A stretch of 64,000 nt of DNA from Cronobacter turicensis z3032 (lineage in GTDB: Bacteria; Pseudomonadota; Gammaproteobacteria; Enterobacterales; Enterobacteriaceae), in contig FN543093.2 in assembly GCA_000027065.2 (NCBI GenBank), positions 2,422,074 through 2,486,073 on the forward strand, in the 5' to 3' direction. The notes beneath the pieces are model-generated. The model was not told the origin of the DNA. It was given only the letters and a program-made list of their open reading frames with translations, and did not search any database. The number at the start of each line of letters is the position of its first letter. Position 1 is the stretch's first letter. Below are positions 41,875 through 52,053 of the stretch, in pieces. Made by a program: the position numbers and the translations under genes.

Positions 41875-42969
41875 TTAGTTGCCGCGACCACCGCCGCCGG
41901 AGCGACGGTTGCCGCCGCTGTTCGGACGACCACTGCCGCTGTTTGGACGGCCGCTGCCGGTAGCGCGTGCGCCACTGGCGCGAGGGTTGCCGCCCGGACG
42001 CGCATTGCCACTGGCGCGCGAGGTATTATTACCCGCGCGGGTGTTTTCCGCCGGACGCGCGCTGCCTGCCGGACGAGCGGCACCTGCCTGCCCCTGGCCC
42101 TGACGCGCCGGTGAGCCCTGACGAGGGCCGCCTGCGGTCTGGCTGTGGCGTTTCACGGCACGACGAATCTGGTTCGCCTTCATACGACGGCGATCTTTTT
42201 CCACCGCCACTTTGCTTGCGGTTTCCGGCGGGAGACCCACCAGCTCGCGCAGATAGTTGGTCTGCGCCAGATCAAGCTCCGTCCAGCCGCCGCGCGGCAG
42301 GCCTTTCGGCAGCGGGATGTCGCCGTAACGCACGCGAATAAGGCGGCTTACCTGCACACCAACGGCTTCCCAGAGACGACGCACTTCGCGGTTGCGCCCT
42401 TCGGTCAGCGTCACGTTATACCACTGGTTGATGCCTTCGCCGCCGCTAAAACGAATGGTTTTAAACGCCGCCGGGCCATCTTCAAGCTGAACGCCGCGCG
42501 CCAGCTCGCGAACTTTATTGTCATCCACCTGGCCGAACACGCGCACGGCATACTCGCGCTCAACTTCCTGGCTCGGGTGCATCAGGCGGTTCGCCAGTTC
42601 ACCGTCGGTTGTGAACAGCAGCAGGCCGCAGGTATTGACGTCAAGACGCCCCACCGCAATCCAGCGCGCGCCGCGCAGTTTCGGCAAACGATCAAAGACG
42701 GTCGGACGGCCTTCCGGATCGCTGCGCGTACACAGCTCGCCTTCCGGTTTGTAATAGGCCAGTACGCGGCAAATCTGCTCTACGGACTCTTTTACCGAGA
42801 TCAGATGGCCGTCGATACGGATTTTCAGCGCGGGCGTGACTTCAACGCGATCGCCTAACGTGGCGATTTTGCCATCGACACTGACGCGACCGGCTTCGAT
42901 CATGGCTTCGATTTCACGGCGGGAGCCATGACCGGCTCGCGCCAGCACTTTTTGTAACTTTTCGCTCAT
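41875..42969 (-). CDS. rluB: 23S rRNA pseudouridine 2605 synthase
   Basis: 364 residues against about 291 in E. coli. N-terminal S4 domain ([20 protein letters not shown]), then the RsuA-family catalytic domain with Asp110 in VGRLDVNT. From about residue 280 the protein is a low-complexity tail rich in Gly, Arg, Asn, Ser and Ala, with near-repeats such as SGRPNSG and [11 protein letters not shown]. The extra length is all in this tail, which is probably disordered and RNA-binding. Modifies U2605 in helix 93 of 23S rRNA. Confidence 0.95.
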   Translation of the reverse strand: MSEKLQKVLARAGHGSRREIEAMIEAGRVSVDGKIATLGDRVEVTPALKIRIDGHLISVKESVEQICRVLAYYKPEGELCTRSDPEGRPTVFDRLPKLRGARWIAVGRLDVNTCGLLLFTTDGELANRLMHPSQEVEREYAVRVFGQVDDNKVRELARGVQLEDGPAAFKTIRFSGGEGINQWYNVTLTEGRNREVRRLWEAVGVQVSRLIRVRYGDIPLPKGLPRGGWTELDLAQTNYLRELVGLPPETASKVAVEKDRRRMKANQIRRAVKRHSQTAGGPRQGSPARQGQGQAGAARPAGSARPAENTRAGNNTSRASGNARPGGNPRASGARATGSGRPNSGSGRPNSGGNRRSGGGGRGN

Positions 42970-43083
42970 GGAGCTTCCTTCAGGTGTCGCCTTCCCAGGC
43001 GTCGAACAGGATAACCGGGCTGGGGCGTGCCAGCGTGTGGCCGCCCCCCGATTTCAGGCCGCGTAGTATAGCGGTAAGCCCTC

Positions 43084-43704
43084 TTACAGGAAAGGCTTAA
43101 CGTCGCCCACGCCCTCACGTAACACGACCGGCGCATCGTCAGTCAGATCGACCACCGTCGTGGGCTGCTGGCCGAGATAACCGCCGTGAATAATCAGATC
43201 CACCTGCTTTTCCAGGCGGTCTTTAATTTCATCCGGATCGGATTCGGTAAAATCGCTGCCCGGCAGCATCAAAGACGTCGAGAGCATCGGCTCGTCGAGC
43301 GCCTCCAGCAGCGCGAGCGCAATCGGGTTTGACGGCACGCGCAGCCCGATGGTTTTACGCTTCTCCTGCAACAGACGGCGCGGCACCTCTTTCGTCCCTT
43401 TAAGGATAAACGTGTAGTTGCCGGGCGTGTTGTTTTTGATAAGGCGGAACGCGACGTTATCGACATAGGAATAGGTCGACAGCTCCGAGAGATCGCGACA
43501 CATCAGCGTAAAGTTATGGCCGTCCGGCAGGTCGCGGATGCGGCAGATACGCTCCATCGCGCCTTTATCTTCAAGCTTACAGCCGAGCGCGTAGCCGGAA
43601 TCGGTCGGATAAACGATGACGCCGCCTTTACGCACAATCTCTACCGCCTGTTTGATAAGACGCGGCTGCGGGTTGTCCGGATGGATATAGAAAAATTGAC
43701 TCAT
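43084..43704 (-). CDS. yciO: YciO, Sua5/YrdC/YciO family protein
   Basis: 206 residues. Shows the YrdC-domain pattern GGVIVYPTDSGYALGC and KRKTIGLRVPSNP. Relatives TsaC/Sua5 make threonylcarbamoyl-AMP for t6A in tRNA; YciO is weaker or different in function. The ATG overlaps the end of rnm by 4 bp. Confidence 0.95.
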   Translation of the reverse strand: MSQFFYIHPDNPQPRLIKQAVEIVRKGGVIVYPTDSGYALGCKLEDKGAMERICRIRDLPDGHNFTLMCRDLSELSTYSYVDNVAFRLIKNNTPGNYTFILKGTKEVPRRLLQEKRKTIGLRVPSNPIALALLEALDEPMLSTSLMLPGSDFTESDPDEIKDRLEKQVDLIIHGGYLGQQPTTVVDLTDDAPVVLREGVGDVKPFL

Positions 43705-44579
43705 ACTACCCTCTCTTTACTCAGTTCCGGCGGCCAGCGGTGCCAGACGGGCGCTAACCCTTCCGGCAGCCGCAGCCTGCGGCCCAGTTCAATCCACGGG
43801 CACGGCTGATGAAAATCAGAGCCCTGCGACGCCAGCAGTCCAAACTGCCCGGCGTAGCTTGCCAGCTGGTCGCGCTCATTGGGCGCCTGCTGGCACTGGG
43901 CCACTTCCATCGCGTCGCCGCCCGCCGCAGCAAACTGGTTTAACAGGCGCTTAAGCCACTTGGCGCTGAGCTGATAGCGCCCGGGGTGCGCTATCACCGC
44001 CTGTCCGCCAGAATGATGAATCACATCAATAGCTTGTTCTATTGTACACCACTGGGGAGGAACGTAACCGGTTTTCCCGCGCGCCAGATAGTGTTTAAAG
44101 ACGTTCGCCATGTTGGTGGCGCGCCCATCTTCAATAAGAAACCGCGCGAAATGCCCCCGGGTGACGACACCGCCGTCCGCCAGGCGTCGCGCGCCCTCCA
44201 GCGCCCCCGGAATGCGCGCTTTCTCCAGCCGCTCGGCGATCATCTCGGCGCGCTGCATGCGGCGCTGCGCCTGACCGTCGAGAAAGGCGATCATGTCCGG
44301 GTGCGTGATATCAATACCCAGTCCGACGATATGAATTTCGTGGTTTTCCCAGAGCGTGGAAATTTCGACGCCGTCAATAAGCCGCAGCGCCAGGCCCGCG
44401 TGTTTAATTTCCTGATGCGCAGCCGGCAGGCCCGCCGTGGTGTCGTGGTCGGTTATCGCGAGCGTATGAATGCCCATCTCAACGGCGCGGTGTACCAGTT
44501 GTTCCGGCGTCAGCAGGCCGTCAGATGCCGTTGTATGGCTGTGCAGGTCGTAAATAATGGCTAATTCAGGTTCGCTCAA
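43701..44579 (-). CDS. rnm: RNase AM (YciV/TrpH), PHP-domain nuclease
   Basis: 292 residues. PHP metal-binding motifs: YDLHSHTTASDG at the N-terminus, AITDHDT, and H-rich segments AVIAHPGRY and GSDFHQP. E. coli YciV is a 5'-3' exonuclease that matures the 5' ends of 23S, 16S and 5S rRNA, and it acts on 3',5'-bisnucleotides. It is divergent from trp and coupled to yciO. Confidence 0.96.
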   Translation of the reverse strand: MSEPELAIIYDLHSHTTASDGLLTPEQLVHRAVEMGIHTLAITDHDTTAGLPAAHQEIKHAGLALRLIDGVEISTLWENHEIHIVGLGIDITHPDMIAFLDGQAQRRMQRAEMIAERLEKARIPGALEGARRLADGGVVTRGHFARFLIEDGRATNMANVFKHYLARGKTGYVPPQWCTIEQAIDVIHHSGGQAVIAHPGRYQLSAKWLKRLLNQFAAAGGDAMEVAQCQQAPNERDQLASYAGQFGLLASQGSDFHQPCPWIELGRRLRLPEGLAPVWHRWPPELSKERVV

Positions 44580-44655
44580 AACGGCTCCCGTGGCTATGGT
44601 CTTTTATATCGTCCTCTTTATCATAACGGTTTGTGGAAATTATCAAAAATCAGTG

Positions 44656-44691
44656 TTGACATTCTCGTCATGAACCAGTTAACTAGTACGC
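44656..44691 (+). promoter_or_regulatory. trp promoter and TrpR operator
   Basis: TTGACA (44656-44661), a 17-bp spacer and TTAACT (44679-44684). The operator AACCAGTTAACTAGTACG (44673-44690) covers the -10 and differs at one base from the E. coli operator. TrpR with tryptophan would block polymerase directly. Confidence 0.95.
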
Positions 44692-44718
44692 AAGTTCACA
44701 CAAAGAAGGTATCTGATA

Positions 44719-44763
44719 ATGACTCACGTTTTCTCTCTGCATGGCTGGTGGCGTACCTCCTGA
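44719..44763 (+). CDS. trpL: trp operon leader peptide
   Basis: 14 codons: MTHVFSLHGWWRTS, with tandem Trp codons at positions 10-11 as in E. coli. GAAGG precedes the ATG. Ribosome stalling at the Trp codons when tRNA-Trp is uncharged selects the antiterminator. Confidence 0.96.
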   Translation: MTHVFSLHGWWRTS

Positions 44764-44805
44764 TCCCGGGCGGTGTTTTCACGTATGCGCAAGCATTCAG
44801 ATACC

Positions 44806-44832
44806 AGGCCCGCTCACCGCGGGCTTTTTTTT
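44806..44832 (+). terminator. trp attenuator
   Basis: GCCCGC (44808-44813) and GCGGGC (44819-44824) form the terminator stem, followed by eight T. It lies between trpL and trpE, 43 bp after the trpL stop. Confidence 0.95.
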
Positions 44833-44856
44833 GAACACAATACAGAGATGCAGACC

Positions 44857-46419
44857 ATGCAAACAGACAAACCGGCACTTGAACTGCTTACCTGCGACGG
44901 CCTTTATCGCGAAAACCCGACCGCCGTGTTTCACAAGCTTTGCGGCGATCGCCCGGCGACGTTGCTGCTGGAATCGGCAGATATCGACAGCAAAGACGAT
45001 CTCAAAAGCCTGCTGCTGGTAGACAGCGCGCTGCGCATTACCGCTGAAGGTGACACTGTCACGATTGAAGCATTAAGCGCTAACGGCGTATCGCTGCTTT
45101 CACTGCTGGATAACGCCCTGCCGGAGACAGTCGCCGTCGACGCTCGCCCCGAGGGACGCACGCTGCGCTTCCCGCCGGTGAGCACACTGCTGGATGAAGA
45201 CGCGCGTCTGTGTTCGCTGTCTGTTTTCGACGCCTTCCGCCTGTTGCAGGATGTCGTGACGCTACCGCAGAACGAGCGCGAAGCGATGTTTTTCGGCGGG
45301 CTGTTTGCCTATGACCTGGTCGCCGGGTTTGAAGAACTGCCGCCGCTTGCGCAAAACAATAGCTGCCCGGATTACTGCTTTTATCTCGCCGAAACGCTGC
45401 TGATTATCGATCACCAGACGCGCACCACCCGTATTCAGGCAAGCCTGTTTACGCCGGATGACGCGGAAAAAGCCCGCCTGAACCAGCGCCTTGCGCAGAT
45501 CCAGCTGCAACTTCAGGAGCCGCCCGCGCCGCTGCCGGTGGACACCGTGCCGCAGATGCAGTGCGAATGCAGCCAGAGTGATGAAGAGTACGGCGCAGTC
45601 GTGCGCGAGATGCAAAAAGCGATTCGCGCGGGCGAGATTTTCCAGGTGGTGCCATCGCGTCGCTTCAGCCTGCCCTGCCCGTCGCCGCTCGCGGCTTATG
45701 ACACGCTAAAAAAGAGCAACCCGAGCCCGTATATGTTCTTCATGCAGGACAGCGATTTCGCGCTTTTCGGCGCGTCGCCGGAGAGTTCGCTGAAATATGA
45801 TTCGCTGTCACGCCAGATTGAAATCTACCCGATAGCGGGCACCCGTCCGCGCGGCCGCCGTGCGGACGGCTCGCTGGACCGCGATCTCGACAGCCGTATT
45901 GAGCTTGAAATGCGCACCGACCATAAAGAGCTCTCCGAACACCTGATGCTGGTGGATCTGGCGCGCAACGATCTGGCGCGTATCTGCACGCCGGGCAGCC
46001 GTTATGTGGCGGATTTAACCAAAGTGGACCGCTATTCGTTCGTCATGCACCTGGTCTCCCGCGTGGTGGGCGAACTGCGCCGCGATCTCGATGCGCTCCA
46101 CGCCTACCGCGCCTGTATGAATATGGGCACGCTGAGCGGCGCGCCGAAAGTGCGCGCCATGCAGCTTATCGCGCAAGCGGAAGGCGAGCGTCGCGGCAGC
46201 TACGGCGGCGCGGTCGGATATTTCACCGGCCATGGCGATCTCGACACCTGCATTGTTATCCGCTCCGCGTGGGTGGAAAACGGCATCGCCACGGTGCAGG
46301 CGGGCGCGGGCGTGGTGCTCGACTCCGTCCCGCAATCTGAAGCTGACGAAACCCGTAATAAAGCCCGCGCGGTACTGCGCGCCATCGCCGCTGCCCATCA
46401 CGCACAGGAGACTTTCTGA
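44857..46419 (+). CDS. trpE: Anthranilate synthase component I
   Basis: 520 residues as in E. coli. Converts chorismate with ammonia (from TrpD's glutaminase part) to anthranilate. The tryptophan feedback site LLESADID is present near residue 38, and the chorismate-binding core [19 protein letters not shown] is intact. The ATG at 44857 fits E. coli (MQT-KP-LELLTC); an ATG three codons upstream (44848) is also usable. It overlaps trpD in TGATG. Confidence 0.98.
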   Translation: MQTDKPALELLTCDGLYRENPTAVFHKLCGDRPATLLLESADIDSKDDLKSLLLVDSALRITAEGDTVTIEALSANGVSLLSLLDNALPETVAVDARPEGRTLRFPPVSTLLDEDARLCSLSVFDAFRLLQDVVTLPQNEREAMFFGGLFAYDLVAGFEELPPLAQNNSCPDYCFYLAETLLIIDHQTRTTRIQASLFTPDDAEKARLNQRLAQIQLQLQEPPAPLPVDTVPQMQCECSQSDEEYGAVVREMQKAIRAGEIFQVVPSRRFSLPCPSPLAAYDTLKKSNPSPYMFFMQDSDFALFGASPESSLKYDSLSRQIEIYPIAGTRPRGRRADGSLDRDLDSRIELEMRTDHKELSEHLMLVDLARNDLARICTPGSRYVADLTKVDRYSFVMHLVSRVVGELRRDLDALHAYRACMNMGTLSGAPKVRAMQLIAQAEGERRGSYGGAVGYFTGHGDLDTCIVIRSAWVENGIATVQAGAGVVLDSVPQSEADETRNKARAVLRAIAAAHHAQETF

Positions 46420-48014
46420 TGGCCGACATTCTGCTGCTCGACAATATCGACTCCTTTACCTACAACCTGGCGGATCAGCTGCGCGCGAACGGGCATAACG
46501 TGGTGATTTACCGCAACCATATTCCGGCCCAGACGCTGATTGAGCGTCTCGCCACGATGCATAACCCGGTGCTGATGCTCTCGCCAGGCCCCGGCGCGCC
46601 GTCAGACGCGGGCTGTATGCCGGAGCTGTTAACCCGCCTGCGCGGCAAACTGCCGATTATCGGTATCTGTCTGGGTCATCAGGCTATTGTCGAAGCCTAC
46701 GGCGGCTATGTCGGCCAGGCGGGCGAAATTCTGCATGGCAAAGCCTCCAGCATTGAACATGACGGCCAGGCGATGTTCAGCGGTCTGATGAACCCGCTGC
46801 CGGTGGCCCGCTACCACTCGCTGGTAGGCAGTGACATCCCGGCCGGACTGACGGTGAACGCGCACTTTAACGGCATGGTGATGGCTGTCCGTCACGACGC
46901 CGATCGCGTCTGCGGTTTTCAGTTTCACCCGGAATCGATTCTGACCACGCAGGGCGCTCGCCTGCTGGAGCAGACGCTCGCCTGGGCGCTGACCCGCGCC
47001 GAGCAGCAAAACAGCGTTCAGCCGATTCTGGAAAAACTCTATCAGGCTGAAGTACTGAGCCGTGAAGAGAGCCACCAGCTTTTCAGCGCGGTGGTGCGCG
47101 GCGAACTGAAGCCCGAGCAACTGGCCGCGGCGCTGGTGAGCATGAAAGTGCGCGGCGAACACCCGGTTGAGATTGCCGGGGCCGCCAGCGCCCTGCTGGA
47201 GAATGCCGCGCCGTTCCCGCGCCCGGATTACGCTTTCGCGGATATCGTCGGCACCGGCGGCGACGGCAGCAACAGCATTAATATCTCCACCGCCAGCGCT
47301 TTCGTGGCGGCCGCCGTGGGGCTGAAAGTCGCCAAACATGGCAACCGCAGCGTCTCCAGCCGTTCTGGTTCGTCGGATCTGCTGGCCGCGTTCGGGATTA
47401 ATCTTGAGATGAACGCCGAGGCGTCGCGTAAGGCGCTGGACGAGCTGGGCGTCTGCTTTCTGTTCGCGCCGAAATACCACACCGGTTTTCGTCACGCCAT
47501 GCCGGTGCGCCAGCAGCTGAAAACCCGCACGCTGTTTAACGTGCTGGGGCCGCTGATTAACCCGGCGCATCCGCCGCTGGCGCTGATTGGCGTCTACAGC
47601 CCGGAACTGGTGCTGCCGATTGCCGAAACCCTGCGAGTGCTGGGGTATCAGCGCGCGGCCGTGGTGCACAGCGGCGGTATGGATGAGGTGTCGCTGCACG
47701 CGCCGACGCAGGTGGCGGAGCTGCGCGACGGCGAGATCCGCAGCTATCAGCTTCTGGCTGCGGATTTCGGTCTTGAGCCTTATGAGCAGGCGGAGCTGGC
47801 GGGCGGCACCCCGGAAGAAAACCGTGACATTCTCAGCCGCCTGTTACAAGGTAAAGGTGAGCGTGCTCACGAAGCCGCCGTGGCCGCCAATGTCGCCATG
47901 CTGATGCGTCTGCACGGCGAAGAGGATTTACAGGCCAACGCACGTAAAGTGCTGGCGGTGTTGCGCAGCGGCGCCGCTTATGACCGTGTTACCGCACTGG
48001 CAGCAAGAGGATAA
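46419..48014 (+). CDS. trpD: Anthranilate synthase component II / anthranilate phosphoribosyltransferase
   Basis: 531-residue fusion (TrpGD). Glutamine amidotransferase at 1-195 with catalytic Cys84 (GICLGHQ) and the HPE triad element (FQFHPES), then the phosphoribosyltransferase with [15 protein letters not shown]. Supplies ammonia to TrpE, then links anthranilate to PRPP. The start codon overlaps the trpE stop, so the subunits are coupled. Confidence 0.98.
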   Translation: MADILLLDNIDSFTYNLADQLRANGHNVVIYRNHIPAQTLIERLATMHNPVLMLSPGPGAPSDAGCMPELLTRLRGKLPIIGICLGHQAIVEAYGGYVGQAGEILHGKASSIEHDGQAMFSGLMNPLPVARYHSLVGSDIPAGLTVNAHFNGMVMAVRHDADRVCGFQFHPESILTTQGARLLEQTLAWALTRAEQQNSVQPILEKLYQAEVLSREESHQLFSAVVRGELKPEQLAAALVSMKVRGEHPVEIAGAASALLENAAPFPRPDYAFADIVGTGGDGSNSINISTASAFVAAAVGLKVAKHGNRSVSSRSGSSDLLAAFGINLEMNAEASRKALDELGVCFLFAPKYHTGFRHAMPVRQQLKTRTLFNVLGPLINPAHPPLALIGVYSPELVLPIAETLRVLGYQRAAVVHSGGMDEVSLHAPTQVAELRDGEIRSYQLLAADFGLEPYEQAELAGGTPEENRDILSRLLQGKGERAHEAAVAANVAMLMRLHGEEDLQANARKVLAVLRSGAAYDRVTALAARG

Positions 48015-48017
48015 GAG

Positions 48018-49376
48018 ATGGAAACCGTTTTAGCGAAAATCGTCGCGGATAAAGCGCTGTGGGTGGAAGCCCGCAAGGCACAGCAGCCGCTGGCGAGCTT
48101 TCAGAATGATGTCGTGCCGAGCACGCGCCGCTTTTATGACGCGCTGCGTGGCGCCCGCACCGTTTTTATCCTGGAGTGCAAAAAGGCGTCGCCGTCCAAA
48201 GGCGTGATCCGCAGCGATTTCGACCCGGCGCGCATCGCTGGCGTGTACAAGCATCACGCCTCGGCGATCTCGGTGCTGACCGACGAGAAATATTTCCAGG
48301 GCAGCTTCGATTTTCTGCCCATCGTCAGCGCTATCGCCCCCCAGCCGGTGCTGTGCAAAGACTTTATTATCGACCCGTACCAGATTTACCTGGCGCGCTT
48401 TTACCAGGCGGACGCCTGTCTGCTGATGCTCTCGGTGCTGGATGATGACCAGTATCGCCAGCTCGCGGCGGTGGCGCACAGCCTCGGCATGGGCGTGCTG
48501 ACCGAAGTCAGCAATGAAGAGGAGCTGGAGCGCGCCCTGCGCCTTGAGGCGAAAGTGGTCGGCATTAATAACCGCGACCTGCGCGATCTCTCCATCGATT
48601 TGAACCGCACCCGTGAACTGGCGCCGCGCCTGGGTCACGGCGTAACGGTGATTAGCGAATCCGGCATTCATACCTACGGCCAGGTGCGCGAGTTAAGCCG
48701 CTTCGCCAACGGCTTCCTGATTGGCTCCGCGCTGATGGAGCATGACGATTTGGAAACCGCGGTGCGTCAGGTGTTGCTTGGCGAAAACAAAGTGTGCGGG
48801 CTGACCCGCCCGGAGGACGCGCAGAGCGCGCTGCAGGCGGGCGCGGTCTTCGGCGGCCTGATTTTTGTCGACGCGTCGCCGCGTGCCGTCACCGATGAAC
48901 AGGCGCGTGCGGTGATCGACGCCGCCCCGCTGCGCTATGTCGGCGTGTTCCGCGACGCGCCGGTGGAGGATGTCGTCGCGAAAGCCAACGCGTTTTCCCT
49001 TGCCGCCGTCCAGTTGCACGGCGATGAAGACCAGACTTACATCAGCGCCCTGCGCGCCAGTCTGCCGGAAACGACCGCTATCTGGAAAGCGCAGAGCGTC
49101 AGCCATGTGCTGCCGCCGCGTAATCTGCAGTACGTTGACCGTTACGTGCTGGATAACGGCCAGGGCGGCAGCGGCCAGCGCTTCGACTGGTCTCTGCTTG
49201 AAGGGCAGACGCTGGACAACGTGATGCTGGCGGGCGGTCTTGGCGCCGATAATTGCGTGCAGGCCGCACAGCTCGGCTGCGCGGGGCTCGATTTTAACTC
49301 CGGGGTGGAGCGCGCGCCGGGCATCAAAGATAGCGACAAACTGGCGGCGGTATTCAGAACCCTGCGGGCTTACTAA
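48018..49376 (+). CDS. trpC: Indole-3-glycerol phosphate synthase / phosphoribosylanthranilate isomerase
   Basis: 452-residue bifunctional protein as in E. coli. The IGPS half begins METVLAKIVADKALWVEARK and has FILECKKASPSKG (Lys catalytic) and ISESGIH. The isomerase half starts near residue 255 with KVCGLTRPEDAQ, whose Cys is catalytic, and ends LDFNSGVERAPGIKD. Three bases follow trpD. Confidence 0.98.
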   Translation: METVLAKIVADKALWVEARKAQQPLASFQNDVVPSTRRFYDALRGARTVFILECKKASPSKGVIRSDFDPARIAGVYKHHASAISVLTDEKYFQGSFDFLPIVSAIAPQPVLCKDFIIDPYQIYLARFYQADACLLMLSVLDDDQYRQLAAVAHSLGMGVLTEVSNEEELERALRLEAKVVGINNRDLRDLSIDLNRTRELAPRLGHGVTVISESGIHTYGQVRELSRFANGFLIGSALMEHDDLETAVRQVLLGENKVCGLTRPEDAQSALQAGAVFGGLIFVDASPRAVTDEQARAVIDAAPLRYVGVFRDAPVEDVVAKANAFSLAAVQLHGDEDQTYISALRASLPETTAIWKAQSVSHVLPPRNLQYVDRYVLDNGQGGSGQRFDWSLLEGQTLDNVMLAGGLGADNCVQAAQLGCAGLDFNSGVERAPGIKDSDKLAAVFRTLRAY

Positions 49377-49388
49377 AGGAAGACAATA

Positions 49389-50582
49389 ATGAGCACACTG
49401 TTAAATCCCTATTTTGGCGAATTCGGCGGCATGTATGTGCCGCAGATCCTCATGCCCGCCCTGCGTCAGCTGGAAGAGGCGTTCGTCAGCGCCCAGAGCG
49501 ACGCGGAATTCCAGGCGCAGTTTACCGATCTCTTAAAAAACTATGCCGGGCGCCCGACGGCGCTGACCAAATGTCAGAACCTCACTGAAGGCACCCGCAC
49601 CACGCTCTATCTCAAGCGTGAAGATCTGCTGCACGGCGGCGCGCATAAAACCAACCAGGTATTGGGACAGGCGCTGCTTGCCAAACGCATGGGCAAAACT
49701 GAAATCATCGCCGAAACCGGCGCAGGCCAGCACGGCGTGGCGTCAGCGCTGGCGAGCGCTCTGCTTGGCCTGAAGTGCCGCATCTATATGGGGGCGAAAG
49801 ATGTCGAGCGCCAGTCGCCAAACGTGTTCCGCATGAAGCTGATGGGCGCGGAAGTCATTCCGGTGTACAGCGGCTCCGCGACCCTCAAAGATGCGTGCAA
49901 CGAGGCGCTGCGCGACTGGTCCGGCAGCTATGACCGCGCGCACTATATGCTCGGCACCGCCGCAGGCCCGCACCCGTTCCCGACTATCGTGCGTGAATTC
50001 CAGCGCATGATCGGCGAAGAGACGCGCGTGCAAATCATGGAAAAAGAAGGCCGCCTGCCGGATGCCGTGATCGCCTGCGTCGGCGGCGGCTCCAACGCCA
50101 TCGGCATGTTTGCGGATTTCATTAACGAAACGAGCGTCGGCCTGATTGGCGTCGAGCCTGCCGGTCACGGTATTGAAACCGGCGAACACGGCGCGCCGCT
50201 CAAACACGGACGCGTGGGAATTTACTTCGGTATGAAAGCGCCGATGATGCAGACGGACGACGGCCAGATTGAAGAGTCTTACTCTATCTCCGCCGGTCTC
50301 GATTTCCCGTCTGTCGGGCCGCAACATGCGTACCTGAACAGCATCGGACGCGCGGAATATGTCTCGATTACCGATAACGAAGCGCTGGAAGCCTTTAAAA
50401 CGCTCTGCCGTCAGGAGGGGATCATCCCGGCGCTGGAATCGTCTCACGCCCTCGCCCATGCGCTGAAAATGATGCGCGCCGATCCTGAAAAAGAGCAGTT
50501 GCTGGTCGTTAACCTGTCCGGGCGCGGCGATAAAGATATCTTCACCGTTCACGATATTTTCAAAGCACGAGGGGAAATGTAA
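49389..50582 (+). CDS. trpB: Tryptophan synthase beta chain
   Basis: 397 residues. PLP enzyme joining indole and serine. Schiff-base Lys87 is in HGGAHKTNQ, and the phosphate loop GGGSNAIG is present. The stop overlaps the trpA start (TAATG). Confidence 0.99.
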   Translation: MSTLLNPYFGEFGGMYVPQILMPALRQLEEAFVSAQSDAEFQAQFTDLLKNYAGRPTALTKCQNLTEGTRTTLYLKREDLLHGGAHKTNQVLGQALLAKRMGKTEIIAETGAGQHGVASALASALLGLKCRIYMGAKDVERQSPNVFRMKLMGAEVIPVYSGSATLKDACNEALRDWSGSYDRAHYMLGTAAGPHPFPTIVREFQRMIGEETRVQIMEKEGRLPDAVIACVGGGSNAIGMFADFINETSVGLIGVEPAGHGIETGEHGAPLKHGRVGIYFGMKAPMMQTDDGQIEESYSISAGLDFPSVGPQHAYLNSIGRAEYVSITDNEALEAFKTLCRQEGIIPALESSHALAHALKMMRADPEKEQLLVVNLSGRGDKDIFTVHDIFKARGEM

Positions 50583-51391
50583 TGGAGCGTTATGAGCAGC
50601 TGTTTGACCGCCTGGCAGCCCGTAAGGAAGGCGCGTTTGTTCCCTTTGTGACGCTCGGCGATCCGTCGCCTGAGCAGTCGTTGCAGATTATCGACGCGCT
50701 GGTGGAAGGCGGCGCCGACGCGCTGGAGCTTGGTATTCCCTTCTCCGATCCGCTGGCGGACGGGCCGACTATCCAGAGCGCGACGCTGCGCGCCTTCGCC
50801 TCTGGCACCACGCCGGATCAGTGCTTTGAAATGCTGGCCGCGGTACGCCAGAAATACCCGGACTTGCCCATCGGGCTTTTAATGTATGCCAACCTGGTGT
50901 TCAGCCGCGGCGTGGATGAGTTCTATGCCCGCTGCGCCGCGGTGGGTGTGGATTCGGTACTGGTGGCCGACGTGCCGGTGGAAGAATCTGCCCCGTTCCG
51001 CCAGGCGGCGATGCGCCACAACGTCGCGCCGATTTTCATCTGCCCGCCGAACGCTGATGACGATCTGCTGCGCCAGATAGCGTCTTACGGCCGCGGCTAC
51101 ACCTATTTGCTTTCGCGCGCCGGGGTGACGGGCGCGGAAAACCGCGCCGCGCTGCCGCTAAACCATCTCATAGAGAAGCTTACCGAATATCACGCAGCTC
51201 CCCCGTTGCAGGGCTTTGGGATCTCTGAGCCTGCGCAGGTCAAAGCCGCCATTGAAGCGGGTGCCGCTGGCGCGATCTCCGGCTCGGCGATCGTGAAGAT
51301 CATTGAGAACAATCTAAACGATCGCGCGGCGATGCTTGACGCGCTGAAAACGTTTGTCCGCCAGCTGAAAGCGGCCAGTTTGCCCGCATAA
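50582..51391 (+). CDS. trpA: Tryptophan synthase alpha chain
   Basis: 269 residues (268 in E. coli). Cleaves indole-3-glycerol phosphate to indole and G3P. Catalytic Glu49 ([11 protein letters not shown]) and Asp60 (PLADGP) are in place. Last gene of trpEDCBA. Confidence 0.99.
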   Translation: MERYEQLFDRLAARKEGAFVPFVTLGDPSPEQSLQIIDALVEGGADALELGIPFSDPLADGPTIQSATLRAFASGTTPDQCFEMLAAVRQKYPDLPIGLLMYANLVFSRGVDEFYARCAAVGVDSVLVADVPVEESAPFRQAAMRHNVAPIFICPPNADDDLLRQIASYGRGYTYLLSRAGVTGAENRAALPLNHLIEKLTEYHAAPPLQGFGISEPAQVKAAIEAGAAGAISGSAIVKIIENNLNDRAAMLDALKTFVRQLKAASLPA

Positions 51392-51406
51392 CGTTTTTCT
51401 TTAAAA

Positions 51407-51433
51407 AAAAAGCGCGAGCCCTCGCGCTTTTTA
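51407..51433 (+). terminator. trp operon terminator
   Basis: AAAAAGCGCGA (51407-51417) pairs with TCGCGCTTTTT (51422-51432) over a GCCC loop; A-rich before and T-rich after. It starts 16 bp after the trpA stop. Confidence 0.93.
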
Positions 51434-51793
51434 TTTCCCTGAATATCAGGGACATCCCGATTTTCATTCACAATTTTCCCTGCGAGTCCAGCGACACGAT
51501 CGTCTTTTGAGCAAAATCTTAAGGCGGTCGTCGCATTCCTGACCAAAACTTATTCTCATGACAACGAAGCCCCGGCTGCAAACGCCACATGGTTTGTGGG
51601 CCCGCCGGAAGGGAAACGGCAGGTTTCGGTGACAGAAAGCGTTGGAGCCACGCACTGCGGCGCAGACGCCGCCCCGGCCGGATCGTCGGAGAATGTGTGG
51701 CAACTGACTTCAGACCATAAACCGCGTGAAAACGTAACGCGCAATCGCAGCCAGAACGGTCTGGCTGGATTACGGGAAAGGGTGGAGGTGAAG
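51434..51793. other. 360-bp gap after trpA where E. coli has yciGFE
   Basis: I see no recognisable gene. The yciG, yciF and yciE genes that lie downstream of trpA in E. coli are absent. The 3' part is an open frame continuing into the ORF at 51794 but lacks a plausible upstream start. It should hold that ORF's promoter, which I could not place. Confidence 0.55.
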
Positions 51794-51922
51794 ATGATTA
51801 ACCAGCATATGATGAATAAAGCTCGCCGTGCAGCACGTGAAGCGTTAACCAAACGAAACGCCCGCAAATGGGATGAGGCCAACCGCATTATGCGTCAGGC
51901 TGCCGCCAGCGCGTTTAACTGA
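51794..51922 (+). CDS. Small basic protein of unknown function
   Basis: 42 residues starting MINQHMMNKARRAAREAL and ending AAASAFN. Very basic (eight Arg, three Lys, three acidic residues) and probably one long helix. A near-perfect Shine-Dalgarno (GGAGG, 5-nt spacer) precedes the ATG, and a bidirectional terminator follows at 51990-52030, which supports a true gene. I do not recognise it. It might bind nucleic acid or another acidic partner; that is only charge-based inference. Confidence 0.6.
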   Translation: MINQHMMNKARRAAREALTKRNARKWDEANRIMRQAAASAFN

Positions 51923-51989
51923 CGTATGGTGCCGAAGGATGTTAAGTGCCGCAAGCTGCGAGACGCCGGTTTTCCGCTTCACCCGGCAG

Positions 51990-52030
51990 CAATAAAAAAA
52001 CCAACCCGTCGTACGGTTGGTTTTTTATTG
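51990..52030. terminator. Bidirectional terminator between the 42-residue ORF and ompW
   Basis: A long inverted repeat, CAATAAAAAA-CCAACC against GGTTGG-TTTTTTATTG, has an 8-nt loop (52007-52014). Both strands end in T-rich runs. Confidence 0.9.
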
Positions 52031-52053
52031 CTGAGAAACGCGCTGACGCGTAC

